A stretch of DNA of 33,001 bases, taken from Actinomadura hibisca NBRC 15177 (lineage in GTDB: Bacteria; Actinomycetota; Actinomycetes; Streptosporangiales; Streptosporangiaceae). The number at the start of each line of letters is the position of its first letter. The first letter of the stretch is position 1. Under the pieces are notes generated by a model that saw only the letters and a list, made by a program, of their open reading frames with translations, was not told the DNA's origin and did not search any database. Shown here piece after piece: positions 17,235 through 24,135 of this stretch. The stretch lies in the NCBI RefSeq assembly GCF_001552635.1, contig NZ_BCRO01000120.1, positions 1-33,001 on the forward strand, written 5' to 3'. Both the position numbers and the translations under genes were made by a program.

Positions 17235-19327
17235 CGCCCAGTGCCAGGTGCGACATTCTTTCCATCTGTATTCCGATAATGCCCAGCCGCCTCCTCTGCG
17301 CCCTGGCCGATCGAAGACTTAGCAGCGCTTCCTACCTGATCAAGCTTGACTTGCAGGTTCGCCCAACGCGTGAAGTCCTCAAACTGATCAGCGCTCATTG
17401 ATTCAATGGGAAGAATTTTCGGATGCGCGCCGGAGGTGACGAAGGTCTGCCCCTTCAAGTCAGACTCTGGCAGCCGGTCATGGGCGTGCAGTGAGGCAAC
17501 TGTCATCTGACCGAAGAGTTTCTCAACAGCTTCCGTACTGGTCTTTGAAGCCAAGATGGCGTCGTTGGGCTTGTCCGCCGCTCGTTCCACGATCCACTTC
17601 GTCAGTTCATCCTGAGCCTTGCCTACTACCAGGTTGAACCCTTCTCCGACGATAGGGGCCTTTGAGGCAACCGATTCGACGGCCTTGCCGCCAGCGAAGC
17701 CCACCCCCATGGAGACGTACCCCTCGATGCGCTTCCTGTCCTCGGCGAGACGAGACTCCTCACCGTTCGTGGTTTGGTATCGAGCTTCCAGCAAGTGACC
17801 GAACATCCACCCCTCTCCGATGATCGCGTTACTCAGTTTGTCCTCTCCGCCAGGAGCCGCACGGTCGATGGCGACCTTCGCATGAGCGATCTGCGCCTTG
17901 AGCAAGGTGTCGTAGGCGTCGGCACTTCGCGTCAGTTCCAGCAGCAGATAGTCCAGATCCGCATCGTCCATCGGAGTGCTACCGGTCTTCGCACCGAAGC
18001 GGAAAGCCTGATAGATGTCGTTCATCTTGGTGATATGAACAGCGAAGACCTGCGCCGCAGGGACGCGCAGACCAGACAGGGCGTCCAGCCGGTCTTCGCC
18101 CTGAATCTCGATCTTGTCGTCCTTGACCGTGAAGTGCTTCTTGGCGTCGTCGGCCAGGATCTTGCCCGCGTCGAACGCCAGTGCCTGCGACAGCTCGTCC
18201 TGTCCCGCAGCCGCCACCCTCAGCGCCTCCCCCAGCGCCGCCCCGTGGTCCGCCTCAGGCCCCTTCCCCCACAGTTCCCGCCGGTCGCTCAGCAGGTACT
18301 CCAGGTTCCCCATCCGCATGCTCGCCGGAGCGTCCTTCGCATGCGGCCCCATCGGAGCCCCGCGGAACAGCGCCCGCGCCCCCTCCTTGCCCGAGGCCGC
18401 CGCAGCGTTCAGGAGTGGAACCAGGAAGTCCCTTCCCTCTCCAGGGGCTGAAGACGAACTCGCGCCGTCCCTGAACCGGCCCGTCAGGTCCGGCAGTGGA
18501 GCGTTGCCGAAGGTCTCGCGGATGTGGCGGTCGTGGGCGATCATGCCCGTGCCCACCACCTTGAAGAACTCCGGCGAGAAGCGGTTGTCCCCCGCGCTCA
18601 CCAGCAGTGTCGACAGCGCCTGGTAGCCGGTGATCCCCGCCGGAAGCGCAGCGCTCGGCGGGAAGTTGCCCTGGCCCTCACGGACCAGGTCGCCGAGAAA
18701 GCCACCCCCGGCGTAGCCGTTCTTCCGGCCCGGGTCCGTCGTCAGCGCCAGGCTCCGGCCCAGTACGCCCAACGCTTTCCACGTGCTCTGAGCCAGCGCC
18801 TCGTCGCCCCGCTGCGCCCGCACCTGGTCGCACAGCCTTCCGGTCACGTCGAACAGGCCCTTCGCGCCCAGGTCCGTCACCAGCGCCTTCGCCATCGCCG
18901 GCGTCACGTCCGCCGGGTCTCGGCGCATCAGCTCCGCCCGCGCCCGCGCGTCGCCCGCCGCCGCCTTCCGCACCAGCGTCGCCACGCGGCGGCCCTCCGC
19001 GTAGCCGATCTGGTCGGTGTAGCGGTCCGGCAGCGTCAGGTACGTCCCGTCCGCCCGGCATACCCGCATCGCCAGCTGCTCGCGGTCCATCGCCCGGACC
19101 AGTTCGTTGCGGCGGCGCAGGTCGATCGACGCCTCGCGCGCCCACGCCGCGATCCGCTTGATCTCCATCGCGGGCGCCGTGCTCACGCCCGCGCCGTTCA
19201 GCGCCTGCCAGAGCTGGTCGGCCAGTTCCGCCAGTTGCGGTGCCGCCCGCGTCATGTCCTGCGTCATGCGCTCGAACTCGGCGAGCTTCACCCCGCACGT
19301 GTCGGGCGCCAGCCACTTGTCGGCCAT
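17231..19327 (-). CDS. Large hypothetical protein encoded with WXG100-like genes (possible T7SS substrate)
   Basis: 698 aa from ATG 19327, 4 bp after the upstream WXG-like gene. It is Ala/Leu-rich and mostly helical. The first ~80 residues (LAEFERMTQDMTRAAPQLA and following) look like an ESX-type helical region with no WXG turn. There is no signal peptide. A Gly-rich hydrophobic patch lies at about residues 560-600 (VSMGVGFAGGKAVESVASKA). I cannot name a family. Codon GC falls sharply after about residue 410 (below ~18,100), so the 3' third and the following lipoprotein gene form a lower-GC block. That could reflect mosaic origin, as in polymorphic toxins, although no toxin motif is visible. 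Operon order WXG-WXG-698 aa-lipoprotein supports a role as cargo or co-secreted partner. Confidence 0.8.
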   Translation of the reverse strand: MADKWLAPDTCGVKLAEFERMTQDMTRAAPQLAELADQLWQALNGAGVSTAPAMEIKRIAAWAREASIDLRRRNELVRAMDREQLAMRVCRADGTYLTLPDRYTDQIGYAEGRRVATLVRKAAAGDARARAELMRRDPADVTPAMAKALVTDLGAKGLFDVTGRLCDQVRAQRGDEALAQSTWKALGVLGRSLALTTDPGRKNGYAGGGFLGDLVREGQGNFPPSAALPAGITGYQALSTLLVSAGDNRFSPEFFKVVGTGMIAHDRHIRETFGNAPLPDLTGRFRDGASSSSAPGEGRDFLVPLLNAAAASGKEGARALFRGAPMGPHAKDAPASMRMGNLEYLLSDRRELWGKGPEADHGAALGEALRVAAAGQDELSQALAFDAGKILADDAKKHFTVKDDKIEIQGEDRLDALSGLRVPAAQVFAVHITKMNDIYQAFRFGAKTGSTPMDDADLDYLLLELTRSADAYDTLLKAQIAHAKVAIDRAAPGGEDKLSNAIIGEGWMFGHLLEARYQTTNGEESRLAEDRKRIEGYVSMGVGFAGGKAVESVASKAPIVGEGFNLVVGKAQDELTKWIVERAADKPNDAILASKTSTEAVEKLFGQMTVASLHAHDRLPESDLKGQTFVTSGAHPKILPIESMSADQFEDFTRWANLQVKLDQVGSAAKSSIGQGAEEAAGHYRNTDGKNVAPGTGR

Positions 19328-19331
19328 CGCG

Positions 19332-19574
19332 TCACCGTGCCAGCGGGGTGCGCAGCTTCTCCTGGATCAGGGCCAGCGATCTGCGCAGTTGCGCCTGCAG
19401 TTCCGCCTGGTTGCGCTGCAACTCGCCCGCGAAGCCCGACGCCGACGGGCCGCCCACCCACGCGTGGTCGCCCATCGCCCGCGCCGGTCCGGCCAGCAGG
19501 TGCCAGTGCTCGTCCGACAACGCCTGAACGCGGTCCAGCAGCAGCCGCGCCCGGAAAAGATCGGCCTCGTTCAC
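19332..19574 (-). CDS. WXG100-like small protein
   Basis: 80 aa from GTG 19574; the frame extends upstream, but this GTG has GGGGAC about 5 nt before it and gives the expected length. Two helices are joined at HAWVGGPSASGF, with the WXG turn W39-V40-G41. The second helix (FAGELQRNQAELQAQLRRSL) is charged. WXG100 proteins form helical-hairpin dimers exported by type VII secretion. No YxxxD/E tail is seen at the C-terminus. It is second in the unit after the 90-aa WXG gene and 4 bp before the 698-aa gene, so a heterodimer with the first WXG protein is plausible. Confidence 0.75.
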   Translation of the reverse strand: MNEADLFRARLLLDRVQALSDEHWHLLAGPARAMGDHAWVGGPSASGFAGELQRNQAELQAQLRRSLALIQEKLRTPLAR

Positions 19575-19661
19575 GCCCGTCCCCGTCCCTCCGCGGACCC
19601 CCGCCCGCATAGGTGCGCGCGTCCCGCAGCGGGTCCCCGCCCGCGTCGGTGCGCGAAATGG

Positions 19662-19700
19662 CGCGGGCCCCGGCCTCGGGGGGATGGGCCGGGACCCGCG
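19662..19700 (-). terminator. GC-rich stem-loop between the two WXG100-like genes
   Basis: Bases 19662-19675 pair with 19687-19700 (14 bp, one C/A mismatch) around an 11-nt loop. There is no T-run. It lies just after the stop of the first WXG gene in the minus-strand transcript, so it may act as a partial terminator or 3' stabiliser. Either effect would raise expression of that gene relative to those behind it. Confidence 0.5.
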
Positions 19701-19719
19701 GTCCGTGGGAGGTCGCCCG

Positions 19720-19992
19720 TCAGCGCGTGGCGGCCTCGATGTTCTGCTGGGAACGCTTGATGTCCTGGCTGCCCTGCTCCAGCGCGACCGCCATCTTGTC
19801 GAAGGCCGTCTTGGCCTCCATCCAGGCGGCGCGGAAGCGGTCGGCGCCCGGACCCCACCAGATCTCGGTGCTGCTGACGGTGCGGCCGTTCAGGTCCTTG
19901 ATCAGGGCGTCCAGGTTCTTGGAGTGCTTGCTGAACATCCGGGACAGGTCTTCCAGTGCCGCGATGCTGGCGCCGCGCTTGTCACCGCTCAT
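19720..19992 (-). CDS. WXG100 family protein
   Basis: 90 aa from ATG 19992, with AGGAAAGGG about 7 nt upstream; the longer frame beyond it is non-coding leader. The helix-turn-helix hairpin has the WXG turn W45-W46-G47 in TEIWWGPGADRFRAAW. The following helix (AFDKMAVALEQGSQDIKRSQQNIEAA) matches WXG100 proteins in length and polarity. Such proteins are exported by ESX/Ess systems and recognised by EccC/EssC. It is the first gene of the minus-strand unit, with a long leader (about 110 nt if the TAGGCT box at 20113-20108 is used). The EssC-type motor at 8203-12750 is the obvious candidate exporter. Confidence 0.88.
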   Translation of the reverse strand: MSGDKRGASIAALEDLSRMFSKHSKNLDALIKDLNGRTVSSTEIWWGPGADRFRAAWMEAKTAFDKMAVALEQGSQDIKRSQQNIEAATR

Positions 19993-20365
19993 GCTTGGAC
20001 CCTTTCCTCGCCTGCCGGCGGTCCTGGGGAGGCGCCGGTGTTGCCGCTGGAACGTGACCATCACCCGCGAACGCGGGGCCGAACTGTTCAAGCCCAAGAA
20101 TGGCGACAGCCTACGCCCCATCGATCACAAGAATCCAGACGGTTCCGGTGTCCGCGCCGCCGATTCCGCCGCATTACCGGCGGGTTTTGCTGGCCGGATT
20201 CGGCCACGGCAACGGTGTGATCACGCGTTTCGCGCCCCCCGCGTCACGCTCCGGAGTTTTCTGACGGGTATTATTACTGTGCGTCAATGAATGCGCAGGA
20301 CGCCGGACCGGCCGCGCCAGCGCCGGCCTCGCACAACAGAAGATCCGGGGACCTGACCGCCGCTG
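19993..20365. promoter_or_regulatory. ~370-bp intergenic region upstream of the WXG100 unit
   Basis: No gene is supported here. On the minus strand TAGGCT (20113-20108) is a good actinobacterial -10 box, with only a weak -35. AT-richer DNA at 20255-20290 contains TGACG and CGTCA arms (20262-20286) flanking TATTATTA, a possible operator. No hairpin follows the lipoprotein gene at 20366, so read-through from that gene cannot be excluded. Confidence 0.4.
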
Positions 20366-20902
20366 TCAGCGGCCCGTCGGACGCTCGGGGTCGTTCACCG
20401 GCCGCGCGGCCGGGTCCAGGACGCCCTCGCCGACCAGCGTCAGCCGCCGGTCCCGGGTGGTGAACTCGAACCGCCGCCGCACCGACTGCACGAACCTGCC
20501 GGTGTCGTAGCGCGCCTCGGTGTGCTCGGTGGCCTCCAGGGTGATCCGGTCGCCGCGCCGCACCGCGCGGTCGGCGGCCAGCGTGGTGCGGACGCCGGTG
20601 AAGACCGGCCCGCCCGCGACCGGGGCGCGGTTGCGGCCCGCCAGCTCGCGGACGGCGCGCTCCTGCACGCCGGCCAGCCGGGGGGAGATCCGCACGCCGA
20701 GCACCTCGGCGGGTGGCCTGCGGTCGCGCCGGGCCACCAGCGCCTGGGAGCGGTCCTGCACCAGGGCGCGGGCGGCGGCGGTGAGCTGCCGGGTGGTCTC
20801 GGCGTCCACGACGGGGCGGCCGGGCGGCACGGCGGAGGAGGGCAGCAGGACGCATCCGGCCAGGGCGAACGCCAGGCCGAGAAGGGTCCGGTGCTGCGCC
20901 AT
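20366..20902 (-). CDS. Putative lipoprotein of unknown function
   Basis: 178 aa from ATG 20902, with GGGAG 4 nt upstream. A signal sequence with a lipobox-like end (FALAGC, Cys17) suggests a lipoprotein, although the region after Cys is still hydrophobic (VLLPSSAVPPG), so a plain secretory signal is also possible. The mature part is Arg-rich. The segment VRRGDRITLEATEHTEARYD and the C-terminal beta-rich stretch (VRRRFEFTTRDRRLTLVGEG) recall an NTF2- or lumazine-like secreted domain, but I cannot assign a family. It stands divergently from the Zur-controlled L33 gene, 81 bp from the palindrome. Zinc control is not implied by position alone. Confidence 0.72.
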   Translation of the reverse strand: MAQHRTLLGLAFALAGCVLLPSSAVPPGRPVVDAETTRQLTAAARALVQDRSQALVARRDRRPPAEVLGVRISPRLAGVQERAVRELAGRNRAPVAGGPVFTGVRTTLAADRAVRRGDRITLEATEHTEARYDTGRFVQSVRRRFEFTTRDRRLTLVGEGVLDPAARPVNDPERPTGR

Positions 20903-20972
20903 ACGACTCCCGCTCTCGCGCTGATCAGTGGCGAACATACACCGGCGGCGCGGCCCGCGACAGGCCCTCGCG

Positions 20973-20999
20973 TTCACATGGAATGAAAACCGTTATCAT
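20973..20999 (+). promoter_or_regulatory. Zur-like operator overlapping the L33/L31 promoter
   Basis: The 15-bp near-palindrome TGAAAACCGTTATCA (20984-20998) has 7-bp arms with one mismatch around a central C. It resembles actinobacterial Zur boxes of the TGAnAAnnnTTnTCA type. TTCACA (20973-20978) and TATCAT (20994-20999) are candidate -35 and -10 elements, with a short 15-bp gap. Repressor bound here would cover the -10. The downstream genes encode zinc-independent ribosomal proteins, the usual Zur targets. Confidence 0.75.
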
Positions 21000-21043
21000 C
21001 ATGTTGACGCCATCGTGCAGCCGCCGCTGCGGAAGGGGGACAG

Positions 21044-21208
21044 ATGGCACGCAACGAGCTCCGGCCCGTGGTCAGGATGCGGTCGACCGCCGGCACCGGT
21101 CACACCTACGTGACCCGCAAGAACCGCCGCAACGATCCCGATCGCCTGATCCTGCGCAAGTACGACCCGATCGCCCGCAGCCACCAGACCTACCGGGAGG
21201 ACCGATGA
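21044..21208 (+). CDS. rpmG: 50S ribosomal protein L33, zinc-independent (C-) type
   Basis: 54 aa from ATG 21044, with GGAAGGGGG upstream. The sequence MARNELRPVVRMRSTAGTGH and the following TYVTRKNRRNDPDRLILRKYDP stretch match L33. It contains no cysteine, so it lacks the two CxxC zinc knuckles of the C+ form. C- paralogues replace the zinc-binding form when zinc is scarce and so release zinc for other proteins. The stop overlaps the L31 start (ATGA), so the two are co-translated. The Zur-like site 45-60 bp upstream explains the likely control. Confidence 0.95.
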   Translation: MARNELRPVVRMRSTAGTGHTYVTRKNRRNDPDRLILRKYDPIARSHQTYREDR

Positions 21209-21456
21209 AGAAGGACATCCACCCCGACTACCACTACGTGGTCTTCCGGGACCGCAGCGCCGACTACACCTTCCTCACCCGCTCCACCGCCACCAGCGAG
21301 CGCACGATCGAGTGGGAGGACGGCAACACCTACCCCGTCGTCGACGTGGACGTGTCCTCGGCGAGCCACCCGTTCTACACGGGCAAGAGCCGCCTCATGG
21401 ACACCACCGGCGCGGTGGACAAGTTCAACCGGCGGTACGGCCGCAAGCAGGGCTGA
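21205..21456 (+). CDS. rpmE2: 50S ribosomal protein L31 type B (zinc-independent)
   Basis: 83 aa from ATG 21205. MKKDIHPDYHYVVFRD opens the type B L31, and the SHPFYTGK and FNRRYG motifs of L31 follow. No cysteine is present, so this is the C- form that does not need zinc. Length is normal for type B (80-90 aa). It overlaps rpmG by 4 bp in an ATGA arrangement and should be under the same Zur-like operator. A strong hairpin terminator follows. Genes for the C- forms of L28 and S14, sometimes in the same operon, are not next to it. Confidence 0.95.
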   Translation: MKKDIHPDYHYVVFRDRSADYTFLTRSTATSERTIEWEDGNTYPVVDVDVSSASHPFYTGKSRLMDTTGAVDKFNRRYGRKQG

Positions 21457-21495
21457 CCTGCGGGGGTCCCGCCACACCTCCGTCTCCGCCGGCGC

Positions 21496-21536
21496 GCCGG
21501 AGCCCCGTGCGAGCACCGCTCGCACGGGGCTCCGGC
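21496..21536 (+). terminator. Perfect 19-bp stem-loop after rpmE2
   Basis: Bases 21496-21514 pair without mismatch with 21518-21536, leaving a 3-nt loop. There is no T-run, as in many high-GC actinobacterial terminators. It ends the L33/L31 unit. Confidence 0.85.
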
Positions 21537-21590
21537 ATGTCCGGGCGGCCCCGCTGAACTGCGCGGAACCGCCAATAAGGAGGGCCTTAC

Positions 21591-21619
21591 GAAACCCGCG
21601 GGCGGCGATTATCTAGACT
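21591..21619 (+). promoter_or_regulatory. Candidate promoter of the acyl-CoA carboxylase gene
   Basis: TAGACT (21614-21619) is a good -10 box about 30 nt before the GTG start. GAAACC (21591-21596) is a weak -35 at 17-bp spacing. A short repeat TAAGG-AGGG-CCTTA (21576-21589) lies just upstream. Confidence 0.45.
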
Positions 21620-21648
21620 GCCGTGCGAGGTTGAGGGAGGAGCCCCAC

Positions 21649-23418
21649 GTGCGCAAGGTCCTGATCGCCAACCGCGGAGAGATCGCGGTCCGCATTGCCC
21701 GCGCCTGTCGCGACGCCGGGTTGACCAGTGTCGCGGTGTACGCCGAGCCGGACCTGGACGCCCTGCACGTTCGGGTCGCCGACGAGGCGTACGCGCTGGG
21801 CGGCTCGACGGCCGCCGACAGTTATCTGAGCATCGACAAGATCCTGAAGATCGCCGCCGACTCCGGCGCGGACGCGGTGCACCCCGGCTACGGCTTCCTG
21901 GCCGAGAACGCCGACTTCGCCGCCGCCGTGGAGAACGCGGGCCTGACCTGGATCGGCCCGCCGCCCGCCGCGATCACCGCGCTGGGCGACAAGGTGCAGG
22001 CCCGGCACATCGCGCAGAAGGTCGGCGCGCCGCTGGTCGCCGGCACCAAGGACCCGGTGTCGGGCGCCGACGAGGTGGTGGAGTTCGCGCGCGAGCACGG
22101 CCTGCCCATCGCGATCAAGGCGGCCTACGGCGGCGGCGGCCGCGGCCTGAAGGTCGCCCGGACGCTGGAGGAGGTGCCCGAGCTGTACGAGTCGGCGGTG
22201 CGCGAGGCCGTCGGCGCGTTCGGCCGCGGCGAGTGCTTCGTCGAGCGCTACCTCGACAAGCCCCGGCACGTGGAGACCCAGTGCCTGGCCGACCGGCACG
22301 GCAACGTCGTGGTGGTGTCCACCCGCGACTGCTCGCTCCAGCGCCGCCACCAGAAGCTGGTGGAGGAGGCCCCGGCCCCCTACCTGAGCCAGGAGCAGCT
22401 CGACCTGCTCTACACCTCCTCCAAGGCGATCCTGAAGGAGGCCGGGTACGTCGGCGCGGGCACCTGCGAGTTCCTGGTCGGGCAGGACGGCACGATCTCG
22501 TTCCTGGAGGTCAACACCCGCCTCCAGGTCGAGCACCCGGTGACCGAGGAGGTCGCGGGCGTCGACCTGGTGCGCGAGATGTTCCGCGTCGCCGACGGCG
22601 AGGAGCTCGGCTACGGCGACCCCGAGCTGCGCGGCCACTCGATCGAGTTCCGCTTCAACGCCGAGGACGCCGGGCGCGGCTTCCTGCCGGCGGTCGGCAC
22701 GCTGGTGAAGTGGGAGCCGCCGTCGGGTCCGGGCGTGCGGCTGGACGCCGGGTACGTCGAGGGCCAGACCGTCCCGCAGGCGTTCGACTCGCTGATCGCC
22801 AAGCTGATCGTCACCGGCGCGACGCGGCGGCAGGCCGTGGAGCGCTCGCGGCGCGCGCTGGCGGAGTTCGTGATCGACGGCATGCCGACGGTGCTGCCGT
22901 TCCACCGGGCGGTGCTGGAGGACCCGGCGTTCGTGCCGGAGAACGACGACGAGCCGTTCACCGTGCACACCCGCTGGATCGAGACCGAGTTCGACAACCA
23001 GATCCCGCCCTACCAGGCCGCTCCGGCGGACGAGGAGGAGGCGGGCGAGCGCGAGCGCGTCACCGTCGAGGTGGGCGGCAAGCGCGTGGAGGTCGTGCTG
23101 CCCGCCGGGCTGGGCGCGTCGGCCGCCGCGGGCGCCGGGGGCAAGGCGGCCCCGGCCAAGCGCCGCTCGGGCAAGAAGGGCGGCGGCGCGCAGGCGTCGG
23201 GCGACTCGCTGGTGAGCCCGATGCAGGGCACCATCGTCAAGCTGGTCGCCGAGGACGGCGCGACCGTCGCCGCCGGGGACACGATCGTGGTCCTGGAGGC
23301 GATGAAGATGGAGCAGCCGCTGACCGCCCACAAGGCCGGGACGATCACCGGCCTGGCGGCGGAGGTCGGCCAGACCGTCTCCAGCGGCGCGGTGATCTGC
23401 GAGATCAAGGACTCCTGA
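21649..23418 (+). CDS. accA: Acyl-CoA carboxylase alpha subunit: biotin carboxylase + biotin carrier protein
   Basis: 589 aa from GTG 21649, preceded by GGGAGGAG. The N-terminal biotin carboxylase domain begins RKVLIANRGEIAVRIARACR. The ATP-grasp part has the glycine-rich AAYGGGGRGLKVA loop. The signature CSLQRRHQKLVEEAP and the EVNTRLQVEHPVTEE motif follow. An Ala/Gly/Lys-rich linker (~490-520) leads to the biotinyl domain with EAMKM (Lys~553, 36 residues from the end). The enzyme carboxylates biotin for acetyl- or propionyl-CoA carboxylation (fatty and mycolic-type acid precursors), using a separate beta subunit that is not in this window. Size and layout match actinobacterial AccA3-type subunits. 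A hairpin terminator follows. Confidence 0.95.
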   Translation: MRKVLIANRGEIAVRIARACRDAGLTSVAVYAEPDLDALHVRVADEAYALGGSTAADSYLSIDKILKIAADSGADAVHPGYGFLAENADFAAAVENAGLTWIGPPPAAITALGDKVQARHIAQKVGAPLVAGTKDPVSGADEVVEFAREHGLPIAIKAAYGGGGRGLKVARTLEEVPELYESAVREAVGAFGRGECFVERYLDKPRHVETQCLADRHGNVVVVSTRDCSLQRRHQKLVEEAPAPYLSQEQLDLLYTSSKAILKEAGYVGAGTCEFLVGQDGTISFLEVNTRLQVEHPVTEEVAGVDLVREMFRVADGEELGYGDPELRGHSIEFRFNAEDAGRGFLPAVGTLVKWEPPSGPGVRLDAGYVEGQTVPQAFDSLIAKLIVTGATRRQAVERSRRALAEFVIDGMPTVLPFHRAVLEDPAFVPENDDEPFTVHTRWIETEFDNQIPPYQAAPADEEEAGERERVTVEVGGKRVEVVLPAGLGASAAAGAGGKAAPAKRRSGKKGGGAQASGDSLVSPMQGTIVKLVAEDGATVAAGDTIVVLEAMKMEQPLTAHKAGTITGLAAEVGQTVSSGAVICEIKDS

Positions 23419-24007
23419 CACCGCTCGGAGCCTTGACGGCGCCTCGCCCCGACCATCGGGGCGGGGCGCCGTCGCCGTTTCCGGAGCCCGCGCAGCCGCC
23501 CGGCGTGCCGGACGGCGACGTCCCCGTGGCCGGCGTCGAGGTCGTGCTCCCCGTCGACGGCCGGCTGCTGATCGCCCACCGGGACGCTCGGACCGGCGCG
23601 GCCCGGCTGCTGCGACGCCGCCTGCACGACGGCGGCTTCGGCGGCGCTGACCGGACCGGGCCTCCGCCGCCCGGCCCCGGCACTGGCGCTCGGGCCCGAC
23701 GGGCTGCCGCGTCACATGGGCGGGCCCCTTGGACGGCGTCCACCTCGCTCAGCGTCGCCACCAGCGGGTCGGCCAGGGCGGGTGTGAGTTCCTCCCCCGC
23801 CAGGGCGCGCGCCATGATCAGGACGCCCAGCGCCCAGGCGCGGGCGCGCCCGCCTCCGGGGTCCTCGCGCAGCCGGGCGGCGCACTCCGCGTAGAGGGCC
23901 GACGCGTCGGGCCGCTTCCCGGCGGCGACCGCCGACCATTCGGCCGCCAAAGCGCGCCATTGATCAGGGGTCGCGGGGGTTGGGCGGGGTACAGGGGGAT
24001 TGATCAC
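23405..24007 (-). CDS. Hypothetical protein; only the N-terminal half looks coding
   Basis: The frame runs 200 aa from GTG 24007. The first ~93 residues look like a helical protein (DQWRALAAEWSAVAAGKRPD, YAECAARLREDPGGG, LGVLIMARALAGEELTPALA). After about 23,725 the frame becomes Arg/Ser/Pro-rich, overlaps the carboxylase terminator and ends inside the carboxylase 3' end. The simplest reading is a short gene truncated or frameshifted at about 23,725, facing a plus-strand remnant. No ribosome site is seen before the GTG; other starts are possible. I do not recognise the family. Confidence 0.4.
   Translation of the reverse strand: MINPPVPRPTPATPDQWRALAAEWSAVAAGKRPDASALYAECAARLREDPGGGRARAWALGVLIMARALAGEELTPALADPLVATLSEVDAVQGARPCDAAARRARAPVPGPGGGGPVRSAPPKPPSCRRRRSSRAAPVRASRWAISSRPSTGSTTSTPATGTSPSGTPGGCAGSGNGDGAPPRWSGRGAVKAPSGVRSP
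23436..23472 (+). terminator. Stem-loop after the acyl-CoA carboxylase gene
   Basis: A 16-bp stem (23436-23451 with 23457-23472, one G-T wobble) encloses a 5-nt loop. It starts 17 nt after the stop codon and is followed by a short TTT. Confidence 0.85.
23505..23702 (+). pseudogene. Possible coding remnant, plus strand
   Basis: From GTG 23505 the plus frame reads like normal protein for about 50 residues (VEVVLPVDGRLLIAHRDARTG and neighbours), with GC-rich third positions. It then turns into Pro/Gly/Arg-rich sequence. The opposite strand in the same phase gives Ser/Arg/Thr/Pro-rich sequence, typical of antisense. No start with a good ribosome site and no recognisable family were found. It may be a truncated gene whose 3' end was lost. 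Confidence 0.3.
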
Positions 24008-24081
24008 GTGCCTGGGACGAAGCCGGGGGCCGCCGGGTTCCGACGCGCAAGGAGCGCGTCGGCATACGCGGTCAAAGGGGC

Positions 24082-24109
24082 GGAACGTCCCCCGCCGCCC
24101 GAGCGTCTT
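24082..24109 (+). promoter_or_regulatory. ECF-sigma-type promoter of the 24136 gene
   Basis: GGAAC (24082-24086) and CGTCTT (24104-24109) are spaced by 17 bp. This is the GGAAC / CGTC pattern of actinobacterial extracytoplasmic-function sigma factors (SigE type). The expected start near 24116 leaves a short leader with AAGGAGG at its 5' end. The gene encodes an envelope protein, which fits an envelope-stress regulon. Confidence 0.6.
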
Positions 24110-24119
24110 ACCTGGTAAG
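24107..24119. promoter_or_regulatory. 13-bp palindrome CTTACCTGGTAAG overlapping the -10 and the ribosome site
   Basis: Perfect 6-bp arms flank a central T. The right arm merges into the AAGGAGG ribosome site and the left arm into the ECF -10 box. It may be an operator or a small hairpin limiting initiation. Confidence 0.4.
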
Positions 24120-24135
24120 GAGGCAGACTGTAATC

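Noticed and set aside
20274..20855. 193-aa minus-strand Arg/Pro-rich frame
   Set aside because: It overlaps the lipoprotein gene in another frame and has no signal, motif or normal composition.
22233..23894. 553-aa plus-strand frame
   Set aside because: Most of it is an out-of-frame shadow of the carboxylase gene; only its 50-residue stretch after 23505 looks protein-like and is listed separately.
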